Source of the DNA: Anoplopoma fimbria
Lineage: Eukaryota > Chordata > Actinopteri > Perciformes > Anoplopomatidae
DNA length: 64,000 nt
Direction of reading: 5' to 3'
Assembly: GCF_027596085.1 (NCBI RefSeq)
Contig: NC_072453.1
Location: 2,501,448 to 2,565,447 of the forward strand
Each line of letters opens with the position of its first letter. Position 1 is the stretch's first letter. This document shows positions 53,953-64,000 of the stretch, piece by piece. A program made the position numbers and the translations under genes. The notes beneath the pieces are model-generated. The model saw only the letters and a program-made list of their open reading frames with translations, was not told the DNA's origin and made no database searches.

Positions 53953-54951
53953 TTATATATATATATATATATATGTATATAAAATTGGCGCAAAAACTAT
54001 TTATTTTGGAACGCCAAAAACCTGCATGGAAGACGCCACTAAGGATGGGGAGAATAATATATTATTATTGTTTTTGTAATCTGAATGAACAGACCCTTTA
54101 ATGAGCTGGGAGGCAATTATTTTGACTTCTTCGTTAGTCCTACTTAAAATCACACTGACATAAGCTCATAGTTGGAAGACTATATTTAGGTTTTCTCCCT
54201 GGTGAATAAACATAAACCAGGCCAAGAAATGTGAAGTGATGAAAGGTTTGACACTACCTGCGGTTTCCAAAGATTACTTCTTACAATTCCTTTTGTATTT
54301 TACCTTTTAGAAGATCAAAGGAGCCACAGAAAATAGGACTGCGGCATGGTTAGTCAGTAGACCCTGTGTGTTACACTGACCCATATAACAAAGTGTCATA
54401 ATTACATTTGACAAACCCAAAAGTGGTCAGATCGTCAGCTGACTGGCTTGTCCCATTCATCAGAGAAGTACAGCGCTCCCCTGCGCTACAGTTGAATGCA
54501 AGTTTTCTCTATTATTTTCCTGATTCAATCTGCCCTTGATTTTGACAACTACTGGAAAAAAAAGGTAAGGAATTTCTTTACAGTAATTCATGACAGAAAA
54601 TGTTTTGTGTGTTAGCACTTTGTGTTCCTCTTCCTAATGTGGATTAAGATTTTTTTTTTAAAGTTTCACTATTAAATAACTTGTTACGTTATTTTCTGTA
54701 GAGAGAGAACAGCTGTTGGTTTGGTGCAAGTTAATATTCATCTGAATAAATTAATACAAATATTAGAATAGTGATGTTATTTTCCATTCTGTGCATTCAT
54801 CTAATTCGCACATGTCTGAATCTATGCACATGACTATGCACCATGTGTTTTTCCATATGTGCTGTCTCTATGAATCAGGCTTGGCATGGAAAACTATGTT
54901 TTTGGAAAAGGACATTGAGCAGAAGGGTAAAAAAAAATAAAAAAAATAAAA

Positions 54952-54952
<1 letters not shown>

Positions 54953-54987
<35 letters not shown>
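54953..54987. repeat. (AT)n microsatellite
   Basis: About 17 AT units adjoining an A-rich stretch; the Tc1-like element that follows inserted at a TA within this array, which continues at 55428-55435. Confidence 0.95.
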
Positions 54988-54990
<3 letters not shown>

Positions 54991-55427
54991 TGGGTACGGA
55001 AAGCTCCTTGGGCAGTTCCTTCGACCTCATGATCCTCATTTGTTCTGACATGCACTGTGAGCTGTAAGGTCTTATATAGACAGGTGTGTGCCTTTCCTAA
55101 TCAAGTCCAATCAGTTTAATTAAACACAGCTGGACTCCAATGAAGGAGTAGAACCATCTCAAGGAGGATCAGAAGAAATGGACAGCATGTGAGTTAAATA
55201 TGAGTGTCACAGCAAAGGGTCTGAATACTTATGACCATGTGATATTTCAGTTTTTCTTTTTTAATAAATTTGCAAAAATTTCTACATTTCTGTTTTTTTC
55301 TGTCAAGATGGGTTGCTGAGTGTACATTAATGCGAAATAAAATGAACTTTTTCGATTTTAGCAAATGGCTGCAATGAAACAAAGGGTGAAAAATTTAAAG
55401 GGGTCTGAATACTTTCCGTACCCACTG
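54988..55427. mobile_element. Non-autonomous Tc1-like element, 440 bp
   Basis: Starts cagtgggtacggaaag and ends with its complement ctttccgtacccactg, flanked by TA. The interior (ctgacatgcactgtgagctg; atcaagtccaatcagtttaa) is a widespread fish Tc1 derivative without a transposase. The left end lost the subterminal part (ttcagacccc) still present on the right. Confidence 0.92.
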
Positions 55428-55429
55428 TA

Positions 55430-57510
55430 TATATATTTATTTGCTCAATCAGATAGGATAATAGTAAGTGAAGTAAGTAAAACACTAGCATGCCCACTGG
55501 AGGCGAAACCTTCATTATGTGGTCTGCAGGAATATGTAGGTCATATGCTTATCTCTGTGGTTGTCTTGAAGAATGACATAAGAAGAGCTTGTTGTTGTTG
55601 GATAGTGCAAAACCTGGGAGGAGTGCTTGCCTGAAGATTCAGGGCATAAAGGTCCACACACACTGATCCAGATGCTCACACACATTCATTGATAATGCCA
55701 ATGAAAGACTGTAGCAAAACACGGCCAACTGAGGAGTTTACTTCCCCACTTCAGAAATAAGGGAATACATTTACAGATTATTTTGCACATTGACAAATCT
55801 GGGTACACATTTACACACTGAAATAGATTTTTATTTTGCAGCTCTCAGCAACTAGTCACTACCATTGTTGTAAGTACGGCTTTGGGATATGGCTGACAAA
55901 TCGCAGTTTAAATAAACAAAATACAAAATATTCAATTTATCTCAAATCATTCTAGTAAGTCCATTTAAGATCCACTCTGGAAATATATTGAAAACCCCTA
56001 CAATAGTATGGGACCCTATCCAGACCAGAACCGATAAACATAAGTGTACTAATGAAGAACTCTGGTGTGCGGAGACATAGACGGATTAACCTAAAAGAGG
56101 TATTTGTCTTGGACTCAACTAATCAAATCTGGAGCTACGCAGGGGGGTCGGTTAGTTGGTCCACCACTTTGGTCCGGTATGAAGTTTGAAGAGGATTACC
56201 ATGACATTTTGTTTAAAAAGTAATTATTCCCCTTGGAAGAATCTTATTTACTAAGGTGATCCTCTGATTTTGCCTCTAGCACAACAATGAGGTTGACATT
56301 TTAGTAATTACTATTGGATGGACTTTCATTAAAAGATGTTCAAGGCCCCTAGGTCAGTGGTTCTCAACCTTTTTTCAGTGATGTACCCCCTGTGAAATAT
56401 TATTTCAGCCAAGTACCCCCTAACCAGCGCAAAGCATTTTTGGTTTAAATAATCGCGGCAATGCCGCCATTACAGTCTTGTGCTGCGTAATTTAAAATTC
56501 AATTGAACATCAATTTTGAGACTTAATCCATAGATGGGTAACTGGTCCGTGATCCTGCTGTGGTGCCCCGTTATTATTCAGATTTTTAATAATCCTATAA
56601 ATAATTGTATTATTATCAATAGTGTAATTTTTTTTTCTTGCAAAAAGTCAAACCAGCTCCAGATCCCAACACTACTGACTACGAGGCACATTGCTATAAA
56701 CTCACAGGGCTGGATTTCAGTCCGAGCTAGGGACCGAGCTTCCTAACTGAAACTGGGTTAATAGCGTGCAAAAAAAAAAACGTACTCTCCTTTTATTCCA
56801 CATAAACATGTCAGAAAGGTTTGCCTTAAGTGCCGAGAGTTGTGATAACCATTGTCTGTGGTCCTCTTAACAAGACAGAGATGGAAATTGACATGCTCTC
56901 TGCAAGCCATGCAGTCAAAACACACATACGTACGTACGTACATACAGAACAATCGATGTGGTGATTGCACACACTGACCCAGTTTTGCAAAATAGAAGAG
57001 AAAATCTAACCTCATTCATTGAGATTGAAGAAAACATCGACTTCATAAGCAAGACACGTACACAGGACGCATGCAAACCTTTTGTCATTTCATCCCAACC
57101 CGCCCTCAGTACTTTAGAGAAATCACTGCTGCCCCTTCTGCCCTTTGGTGTGCTGAATAAATATAGGATGTGAAGGAAAAACAGAAAAAACACAACACCG
57201 TCATTAAGTGGACAGAATATAGAATAGTACTGAGGGAAACACCAGCATGACGGAAACCTGCCAAACATAAATCACACTGTTTCCTTTTTCTAATATTTGT
57301 GAGTTTTAAGGGACTAAGTTTATTTACTCAACTACTTAAAGCTAAATGAACTTATCTTTTGGCCAGAACTCTGACATAATTTGACCTCATAAAGTTAGTA
57401 GGGTGAATGTTTTAGCAAATGGACGCCTATTTACACATCCAGTAGACACAGAGCAACAATTGTAGTCATTTGGTGTAACATTGTTTGGCCAACTGTTGTA
57501 AGTAAGTCCA
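55430..57510. other. pemt intron sequence with dispersed repeat fragments
   Basis: 56150-56340 (ttggtccaccactttggtcc; accatgacattttgtttaaa; ctattggatggactttcatt) and 56355-56450 (cagtggttctcaaccttttt, gtaccccct) are fragments of familiar repeats; the latter begins like an hAT-type element, but no matching right end was found. A short (CGTA)n tract lies at 56926-56941. Confidence 0.45.
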
Positions 57511-57514
57511 ATAT

Positions 57515-57690
57515 TTTTGCTCTTTTTTGGTCTCCATCAACTCATGAGGAAATTATCTGTCTCTTTCGCTGCTAAATGCTCCATTATGTTCACCAGCTAT
57601 TTACTAACTTTGCCCGTCTGCAATTTGGCGCCCCACAGGTGGGTCAGTAACTGACAGCTACTTCCTGTTGCTGGGTTAGACTTAAGTCTT
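57515..57690. repeat. Dispersed repeat fragment
   Basis: tttggtctccatcaactcat, then ctctttcgctgctaaatgct and ctgacagctacttcctgttg. Parts recur at about 680-715 and, inverted, at about 5650-5690. Confidence 0.55.
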
Positions 57691-58242
57691 ATTTCATCAA
57701 TCTCATTTTCCTGAGGCATCAGCCAGGAGTTGGCTGTGTAGTGGAATAGCCTTAAGTCCTAACTGAGTTAGCTTAGCTTCCATGTCAATTCTCCCCACTC
57801 TCCTCCTGGGGGGTTAACTCCGCTTTCGATGGTGTCCGCTTTCGACTGGTATGGCTGTGTGGCATAGGTATGCCATGCGTGCTCCAGTAATAAACACGTA
57901 AAGACAAGAAATTTAAACAAAAATGTTGCAAGGTTCAGGGGAGCTACCGCCTTCTGCAAAACCAAAACAATTAGCTGAAAGGTGCTAAAATGCTCAACAC
58001 CACTGGTGATAATTCTCTGTGGGTTCATCACCAAGAGAGACAGCTTTTTATACACAAAGTGATGTGAGCCATTGTTAATGTAAAATATGTGATAATCTGT
58101 TCAGTCTGTTTTCTTTTGTATTCACTTCCTGTTTTATTTTGTTGTCACGATTGTTGTGTATGGTTTCTAGTTTTACTTCCTTTAGGTTTCCCCACACACC
58201 TGTACCTTCTTTGTAATTAGGCTTGCCCTATTTAGACCCTGT

Positions 58243-58931
58243 AGCTGTGTCCCAATCCAGTGGCTGCATCCTTTGGAGGGTGCATTTGTAGACCGATTAC
58301 GTCACAGCGGCCGCGACGGGGCTGTCCCATTTCGTCGACTCCTTCTAATGCGGCCGACAAATGCAGCCTACTTTTCCCAGATTCGAAGGATACAACTGAT
58401 GGATCCTTCACGGCCCAACATATCCCAAGATTCATTGCGTGCCGGTGAAGTTGATTTTTTTTTTTTAATGACATGGCGACCAGTGGACCAACAGTCCATT
58501 CACATTTAAATGTAATTATTGTGTTTTCAACTCACGTGAATATTTACAGATACAAGTGTTAAAACTAAAAACAAGGGACCTGATCAGATCACACTTATGT
58601 TAAAATGATCGGTTAATTTACGTGACACTATTAACTCATCAGCTGACGCTACCGAGAGCCGCGGCGCTATTTACAGCAGCTCGTCCATTTTAATATTTTA
58701 ACTTTTTTATACTCTTTTATGACAACCGCAGCTGGTTGCTAGGAGACGGGAGCGGCAAAAGGGTGGGGGTGCGAAAAGCTGGTGACGCAACCAGGAAATA
58801 ATTTGTGGACCAGACCGTCTCATTTCGGGGACCGCTCGGTCCAGCCTTCACGGTATTCAAAGGACCCGGCCGACGTAGACCGCGAAGGCTGCGTCCTCCG
58901 AAGGCTGCAGCCGCTGGATTGGGACACAGCT
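58243..58931. mobile_element. Inverted-repeat transposon nested in the gypsy LTR
   Basis: 689 bp. The left end agctgtgtcccaatccagtg and the complement of the right end agctgtgtcccaatccagcg match at about 34 of the first 37 bases. Flanking TGT on both sides (58240-58242, 58932-58934) looks like a 3 bp target duplication; removing the element and one TGT joins 'gaccctgt' to 'gtttcc' smoothly. There is no transposase. Superfamily is uncertain. Confidence 0.88.
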
Positions 58932-59065
58932 TGTGTTTCCACTTACCCTCTGCCAGATTGTCTTCGTCGCCTTAGTGTGCACATGCTTTCCTGCCTTAAT
59001 TACCTCGTGTTGACTTACCCGTTTGGCTCTCTGTGCCGAGCGAACAGGGAAGAAGATTCACGATC

Positions 59066-60030
59066 ATGAGTAGCATCTGTCCTCTCTTGTGGGCGGCGTG
59101 CAGCAATTGCACGCCAGGCAGGACACCTTTCAGACGTCTATGACAGACCAGATTCTAGACCTTTCCACCCAGATGCAACAGATGCTCACCCTCCTGAAAC
59201 CCACTACTTCGGCTCCACCTGCTCCACCTGCTCAGCCTGCTCTTCAGCCCAGGGAGGCTCCACCTGTTTTTCACTCTGAGCCCCGTCTCCCCAGTATCGA
59301 GAGGTATGATGGTGATTCCTCTACTTGCCGCTCCTTCCTGTCACTCTGCTCAATGACTTTTTGAACTGCAGCCGCACTCTTACCCTTCCGAGCGCTCCCG
59401 TGTGGCTTTTATGATAACCCACCTTTCAGTAAGGGCCCGAGAGTGGGCTACCGCATCAGTGGGCTGTCTCTCAGTGAGGAGTTTTGCAAGGCCCTCCGCA
59501 AGGTTTTTGATCACCGTACACCAGGCAGAGAGGCGGCTCGAGGGCTGTTGGACCTGCGACAGGGAAGCAGTCGAGTGGCCGATCATGCTATCCGCTTCCG
59601 CACCCTGGCGTCAGAGAGCGAGTGGGGTGAGAATTCTTTATCTGATACGTTCCTGCACAGTTTATCTGAGGACATTAAGGATCACCTGGCCCCACTTGAT
59701 CTGCCTTCCGACTTCGATTCTCTGGTCACCCTAGCCATAAAGACTGACAATCGACTCCATGAGAGGAGGATGGAAAAGGCCCGATTCCCCCGATAGGCCG
59801 CCAACTCGATGGGGGCAGTCTTCACCATCTTGTCCTTCTGCTCCTTCTTCTGGTCCAGTGAAGGCAGCGGACAGTGCCACAGTGTCTCCCAGTGGTCAGG
59901 AGGAACCCATGCCCCACCCCCTCTCTTCTGAGGAACGTCAGCGCTGCCGTAGGGAAGGGAGATGCCTTTACTGCGGGAAGCTGGGTCATTGTTTGTCTTC
60001 ATGTCCGTTAAAAGACCGGGCTCATCAATA
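59066..60030 (+). pseudogene. gypsy gag remnant with CCHC zinc knuckle
   Basis: The gag protein would form the particle shell and bind the RNA. Readable parts are a proline-rich N-terminal part, the phrase RLPSIERYDGDSSTCRSFL (near 59290-59345), a capsid-like part (RKVFDHRTPGREAA near 59500; LASESEWGENSLSD near 59607), and a CX2CX4HX4C knuckle (CLYCGKLGHCLSSCP, near 59967-60010). The frame is broken by a stop at 59362-59364 and at least two shifts between 59365 and 59800, so no functional protein is made. Confidence 0.82.
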
Positions 60031-60099
60031 AGGAGAGGGTTATTGGTGAGCCGAACCTCCACTTCCTCTTGTCCCTCCAGACCTTTAACCCACGCTCGT

Positions 60100-61640
60100 C
60101 TGTCCTCTCGTGAGGTTTCCCTGGAACTGGCGGTGTTCGTGGATTCTGGAGCTGATGAGAGCTTTTTGGACCGGGGGTTAGCTAAGCAGCTCCAGCTGAT
60201 TCCGGAACCACTCCCTGTTCCCCGGGAGGCCAACGCCCTGGATGGCCGCCTGCTTTGCCTTGTCACCCACCGCACTCCAGCTCAGGTAACCACACTGAGA
60301 TGCTCTCATTTTTGATCATTGACTCACCTGATGTTCCACTCATTCTGGGCCTGCCTTGGCTCAAGAAACACAACCCACACATAGACTGGTCAACTGGGTT
60401 GATTTTGGGGTGGAGTGCATTCTGTCTCTCATCCTGCCTTGTGTCTGCCTCCCCCAGTCTCTGTCCCAAGAACTCTGACTCTTCCTCAGATTTTCCTGAC
60501 CTCTCTGATGTTCCAGCCGTCTACCTGGATTTAAGGGATGTTTTCAACAAATCCCATGCTACCTCCCTACATCCCCCATCGGCCCTATGACTGCACCATC
60601 GAACTCCTCCCAGGGGCCTCCCTTCCTAAGGGTCGTCTCTACTCATTGTCTGCCCCTGAGACGGAGGCCATGAACGGATACATTCAAAGCTCCCTGGCTG
60701 CTGGTATTATTCGCCCCTCTTCCTCTCCCGCTGGTTCTGGTTTCTTTTTTGTTGGTAAGAAGGACAAATCCCTGCGTCCATGCATCGACTACAGAGGCCT
60801 GAATGACGTCATGGTCAAGAACAGGTGCCCTCTTCCACTCATTTCCTCTGCTTTTTAGCGGTTAAAAGGGGCGTCCATTTTCTCTAAACTGGATTTGAGA
60901 AATGCGTACCATCTAGTTCGCATACGGGAGGGGGATGAATGGAAAACGGCCTTTAACACTCCTAGCGGCCACTATGAGTATCTGGTCATGCCATTTGGTC
61001 TAAACAACGCTCCAGCAGTTTTTCAGGCTCTGGTCAATGATGTTATGAGGGACATGTTAAACAAGCTTGTTTTTGTATACCTGGATGATATTTTGATTTT
61101 TTCCAAGTCTGAGGAGGAGCATGTGCAGCATGTCCGACGGGTTCTTCAGCAGCTGCTGGAGAATCAGCTTTTTGTGAAGGCTGAGAAATGCAAGTTTCAT
61201 CAGCGTCAGTTTCCTTCCTGGGATTCATTGTGGCACCCGGCAGCATCCAGATGGACCCTGCTAAGGTCAGTGGAGTCACGGATTGGCCTGTTCCCACAGA
61301 CAGAAAGCAGCTCCAGAGGTTCTTGGGCTTTGCAAATTTTTATAGACGCTTCATCAGGAACTATAGCTCTATTGCAGCCCCTCTCCATGCCCTCACGTCC
61401 CCAGGAACCAGGTTTTCATGGAGTCCTCAGGCCGAGGAGGCCTTCCGGTCTCTTTAGCAGCGGCTCTCTTCTGCACCCATCCTCACCTTGCCTGACCCGA
61501 AGCTTCAGTTTATCGTCGAGGTCGACGCCTCTTGGGTGGGGGCGGGGGGATTCCTCTCCCAACGCTGCCCCAAGGATAACAAGGTTCACCCCTGTGCTTT
61601 CTTTTCCAGGAAACTTTCTCCGGAACTATGATGTGGGCAA
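60100..61640 (+). pseudogene. gypsy pol remnant (protease, RT, partial RNase H)
   Basis: The protease motif VDSGADESF lies near 60139. The reverse transcriptase shows [15 protein letters not shown] (near 60724), CIDYRGLND (near 60783), [13 protein letters not shown] (near 60990) and the catalytic YLDDIL (near 61078). The connection and RNase H start include [12 protein letters not shown] (near 61322) and [12 protein letters not shown] (near 61515). Breaks are a stop at 60856-60858, a frame change near 61200 and a stop near 61455. It ends shortly after the RNase H start. Dead copy. Confidence 0.85.
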
Positions 61641-61665
61641 GTCAGGTGATAACTCTCTGAGGTTA

Positions 61666-62791
61666 TCTGATTACGAATAACCCCTTACACAGTGATCCAT
61701 TGTTAGTATAAAAACAGTTTCATGTCAACACGGATGAAATTATTCCTGCGTGACAACTAATCCAGTTCCATCTTCTGACCCTGTGATACAGTCGAAAGCT
61801 CAGGATCAAATGAGTAAGTGCAGTTTGATTTGACTATGTTTATTTGAAATTCAAAGAACCCAACACATTAAGTTGGAAATGCATTCAAAATGTTATTAAT
61901 GCCTCGAGGATGCACAATGTATTTAATTTAAAACTCCAAATACTACCAAATGGGATGTTTTTCATCATCAGGCACCAGAGAAACCTGAGTTATTATCAAG
62001 CATTATAGACACAGATGGACGTTTGTGTCAGCTCACTTGCTTTTTTGTGTTACTGTGGATCCTGAGGACAACAACAAACCAGGGACAAAGAGAGGGAGAC
62101 TGAAGACAGCAGTAAAGGTTGAGGCAGAGGCTGCTGCTGTATATCAACTGAACAATAGGTGTGGGGGGTGGGGTGGAGGTAAGGGGAGGTGAGCGAGAGA
62201 AACAGCTAAAAGAGGAGTAGTGAAAAAGGTTTGATCACTTGCAGTGCAGAGGATGCACGGCTGAAAGGGCCTTAATTTCAGAGCAGAGAGAAATCGAGGT
62301 AAAAGGCCACAACAAAAGGGACAATAGCGGCGGCATAATTTGGCACGGAGTCCATGTAACTCTGCGAGGAAAAATGGGGGCCTAATAGCTCGCTCGACAA
62401 CCCCGGAGCGCTCGCTTAGCAACTACCGGCGTCGGGCTCCGAGAGACTTGGACACGGTTGTCATAGAGACACATGTAAAGGTTTTAACCTCACCACCTTA
62501 TTTCAAGAGAGAAGGGATTTGCAACTTGCAGAAAAACAACATTTTCTATTTGCAGGTTGCAGCTCATTATCAATGCCATTCTGCATGAACTCACTTTGTG
62601 ACTTACATCAGCAAGCGACAAGCCATCGCCCTTTAATTCAATTTGATGTGATAACAACTCCTTGGGTAAAGGTTCATGACAATTACAACAAAAAAACTCT
62701 GCAAATCACACTCTTGTTAACTTCAGATAAAGTCGTGGAAGTGATCTTTTCTCATTCCCAGTCACACACACACATACAGACACACACTTAC
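61666..62791. other. pemt intron sequence, nothing firm
   Basis: A GC-rich patch (about 62320-62460) contains no coding frame I can support. A short CA tract lies at 62763-62786 beside the exon donor. Confidence 0.45.
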
Positions 62792-62903
62792 ATAAGTGCC
62801 AGGCCGAGGTAGTTGGCAGTGCTGCCCCAGTACATCGGGTTCTCTGTGATGTTGAAGGGAAAGCCTGTCACCTTCTCATCCATCAGGATGCCAAAGTAAT
62901 CAC
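62792..62903 (-). CDS. pemt: PEMT internal coding exon
   Basis: 112 bp exon of phosphatidylethanolamine N-methyltransferase, the ER/mitochondria-associated membrane enzyme that makes phosphatidylcholine by three methylations from S-adenosylmethionine. It encodes [20 protein letters not shown] then [17 protein letters not shown], almost the human sequence ([25 protein letters not shown]). The acceptor is ttttccag at 62904, the donor gtaagtg at 62791. The incoming exon lies beyond base 64000; the next exon is about 12 kb away at 50778, across an intron filled with transposons. This is the firmest of the three pemt exons. Confidence 0.95.
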
Positions 62904-64000
62904 CTGGAAAATCAAAACAGACACACAGTGGGTTAATGCTGTAACAGGTTGAGATGAGATCTATTTGACAAAAACACACCATTTCATGACTAAAAACCTG
63001 TCACTACGCATTAGGCTGTTGGAAATCCCAGCATGCACCGGGAAACATCTCTAGAGGTGCAATGGTTTTTAATGATCAACCAACACAGATGGACAGGGAA
63101 TCAATGTTAAACCTGGCGGACAGTTGTACACTGTTGCTATAGTTGCAACCTGGTTGTCTCATTTTAAACTCCAGATTTCGTTCCACTTGTCATGCCACAA
63201 TTGTTTTTGACACATTTCTGACGAAGCAGCTGACCCTGAAGTCAGACTGAGGATCCACTGATAGGGAGCATGACTTTGGCACCACACAGCCTTGTTAATG
63301 CTACACCGTCTGGCTGCCCCTCCGTCACCTGGCTGCTACTGATGTCAACAATATGACCACATGGACATGACATCATGTGAAAACTTTGGAGTGACGATTA
63401 CTTCACCAGCACTTGCCGTAAAATACTTCCATGTGAAAATGTAATTCTTTTCCCTTTTTGTGGGATGAAATAAATAAATAAATGATGAAGATGTTATGTG
63501 AATTTTTTTGAAAGAGCACACAGGTTTTAGGCTCCGAGTTTCTCATGGCAGCGGTTCATCAACACTTTGAGAGCAGGTGTTGCTAGGAGACCTGCTCTCA
63601 ACTTGTGGTGTGCTGTGCAGTCTGCTGACTGGAAAGTGAGTCAGAAGTGTGCATGTCTCACACAACAGATTTGCTCTCATTTTAATCTATTCAGATATCT
63701 GCATCGGAGCCGTGCAGGCGCGCTGTTCAACTCTGTCTAACGGGCTGCTGGATGACAGCCAAACACAATGTCCGAGACATGGGCAAACTGTTATTTCGTC
63801 CTCAGAAACAAATCTGAAGTGGGCCTGAAGGTGGAAAAGGTTGAGGTAAGGTAAAGAGTCACTGAGTGAACAAAGGAGTGTTCAAATCACACAATGTATT
63901 AAAAAACGGCTAATAACAACGTCTCCAGAGCTGGCTAACTTTTTCTTTTCTGGAGGTTTGTGGTAAACAATAATTGGATTGAAAAGAAATGTGTGGTTTC
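62904..64000. other. pemt intron sequence to the window edge
   Basis: The next upstream pemt exon (which should encode the segment before GDYFGIL) is not found up to base 64000. No other feature is recognised. Confidence 0.5.

Larger units (their letters stand above)
58140..61665 (+). mobile_element. Broken Ty3/gypsy retrotransposon, sushi type
   Basis: Order: a presumed 5' LTR (about 58140-59000, split by another transposon), gag remnant, zinc knuckle, protease, reverse transcriptase and the start of RNase H, after which the sequence stops at about 61640. RNase H, integrase and the 3' LTR are absent. The gag resembles that of sushi-ichi elements, the lineage from which mammalian PEG10/RTL genes descend. 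It is antisense to pemt, within an intron. The LTR boundaries are not fixed because no second LTR exists for comparison. Confidence 0.85.

Noticed and set aside
56355..56760. Complete hAT-type element starting cagtggttctcaacc
   Set aside because: No matching inverted right end or 8 bp duplication was found; only a fragment is supported.
59380..60275. Minus-strand open frames opposite the gypsy gag
   Set aside because: They are shadows of former coding sequence on the plus strand.

Overview
This is vertebrate nuclear DNA, almost certainly from a teleost (probably percomorph) fish. Genes are sparse, split by introns and AT-rich at their edges. The window is full of teleost-type mobile DNA: a Tc1/mariner element, LINEs with the two tail types well known from fish, tRNA-derived SINEs carrying those same tails, a Ty3/gypsy element of the sushi type, several short inverted-repeat elements and long (TG)n arrays.

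Only two gene families are supported, both on the minus strand. rasd1 (Dexras1-type Ras GTPase) is present as two complete two-exon copies, at 31531-32562 and 38230-39270, predicting identical 266-residue proteins. pemt (phosphatidylethanolamine N-methyltransferase) is represented by its last three coding exons (62792-62903, 50704-50778, 47049-47103); the 5' part lies beyond base 64000. A pemt gene followed by rasd1 on the same strand is the order found at human 17p11.2, which supports both calls.

Layout. 1-11.9 kb: no gene seen, four long dinucleotide arrays and dispersed repeats. 11.9-13.3 kb: decayed L2/Rex1-type LINE. 15.7-16.9 kb: intact Tc1/mariner element with an open transposase and DD36E spacing. 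17.4-17.9 kb: RTE-like LINE fragment and a tRNA-derived SINE. 18-29 kb: no supported gene. 29.35-45.5 kb: a direct duplication carrying rasd1; the two units are nearly identical over the gene and clearly diverged outside it, and the second unit holds a short internal duplication and several insertions. 45.5-64 kb: the 3' half of pemt, whose introns hold nested transposons, including a broken gypsy element whose presumed 5' LTR is split by another transposon.

Most striking is the rasd1 pair. I count about eight nucleotide differences over roughly 800 coding bases, all silent, while flanking homologous DNA differs far more, with sharp steps in similarity. That pattern suggests an older duplication later homogenised by gene conversion or unequal exchange, with both proteins under constraint. 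I found no clearly new biological system; the best leads are this duplication, the intact transposon and two unassigned inverted-repeat elements.
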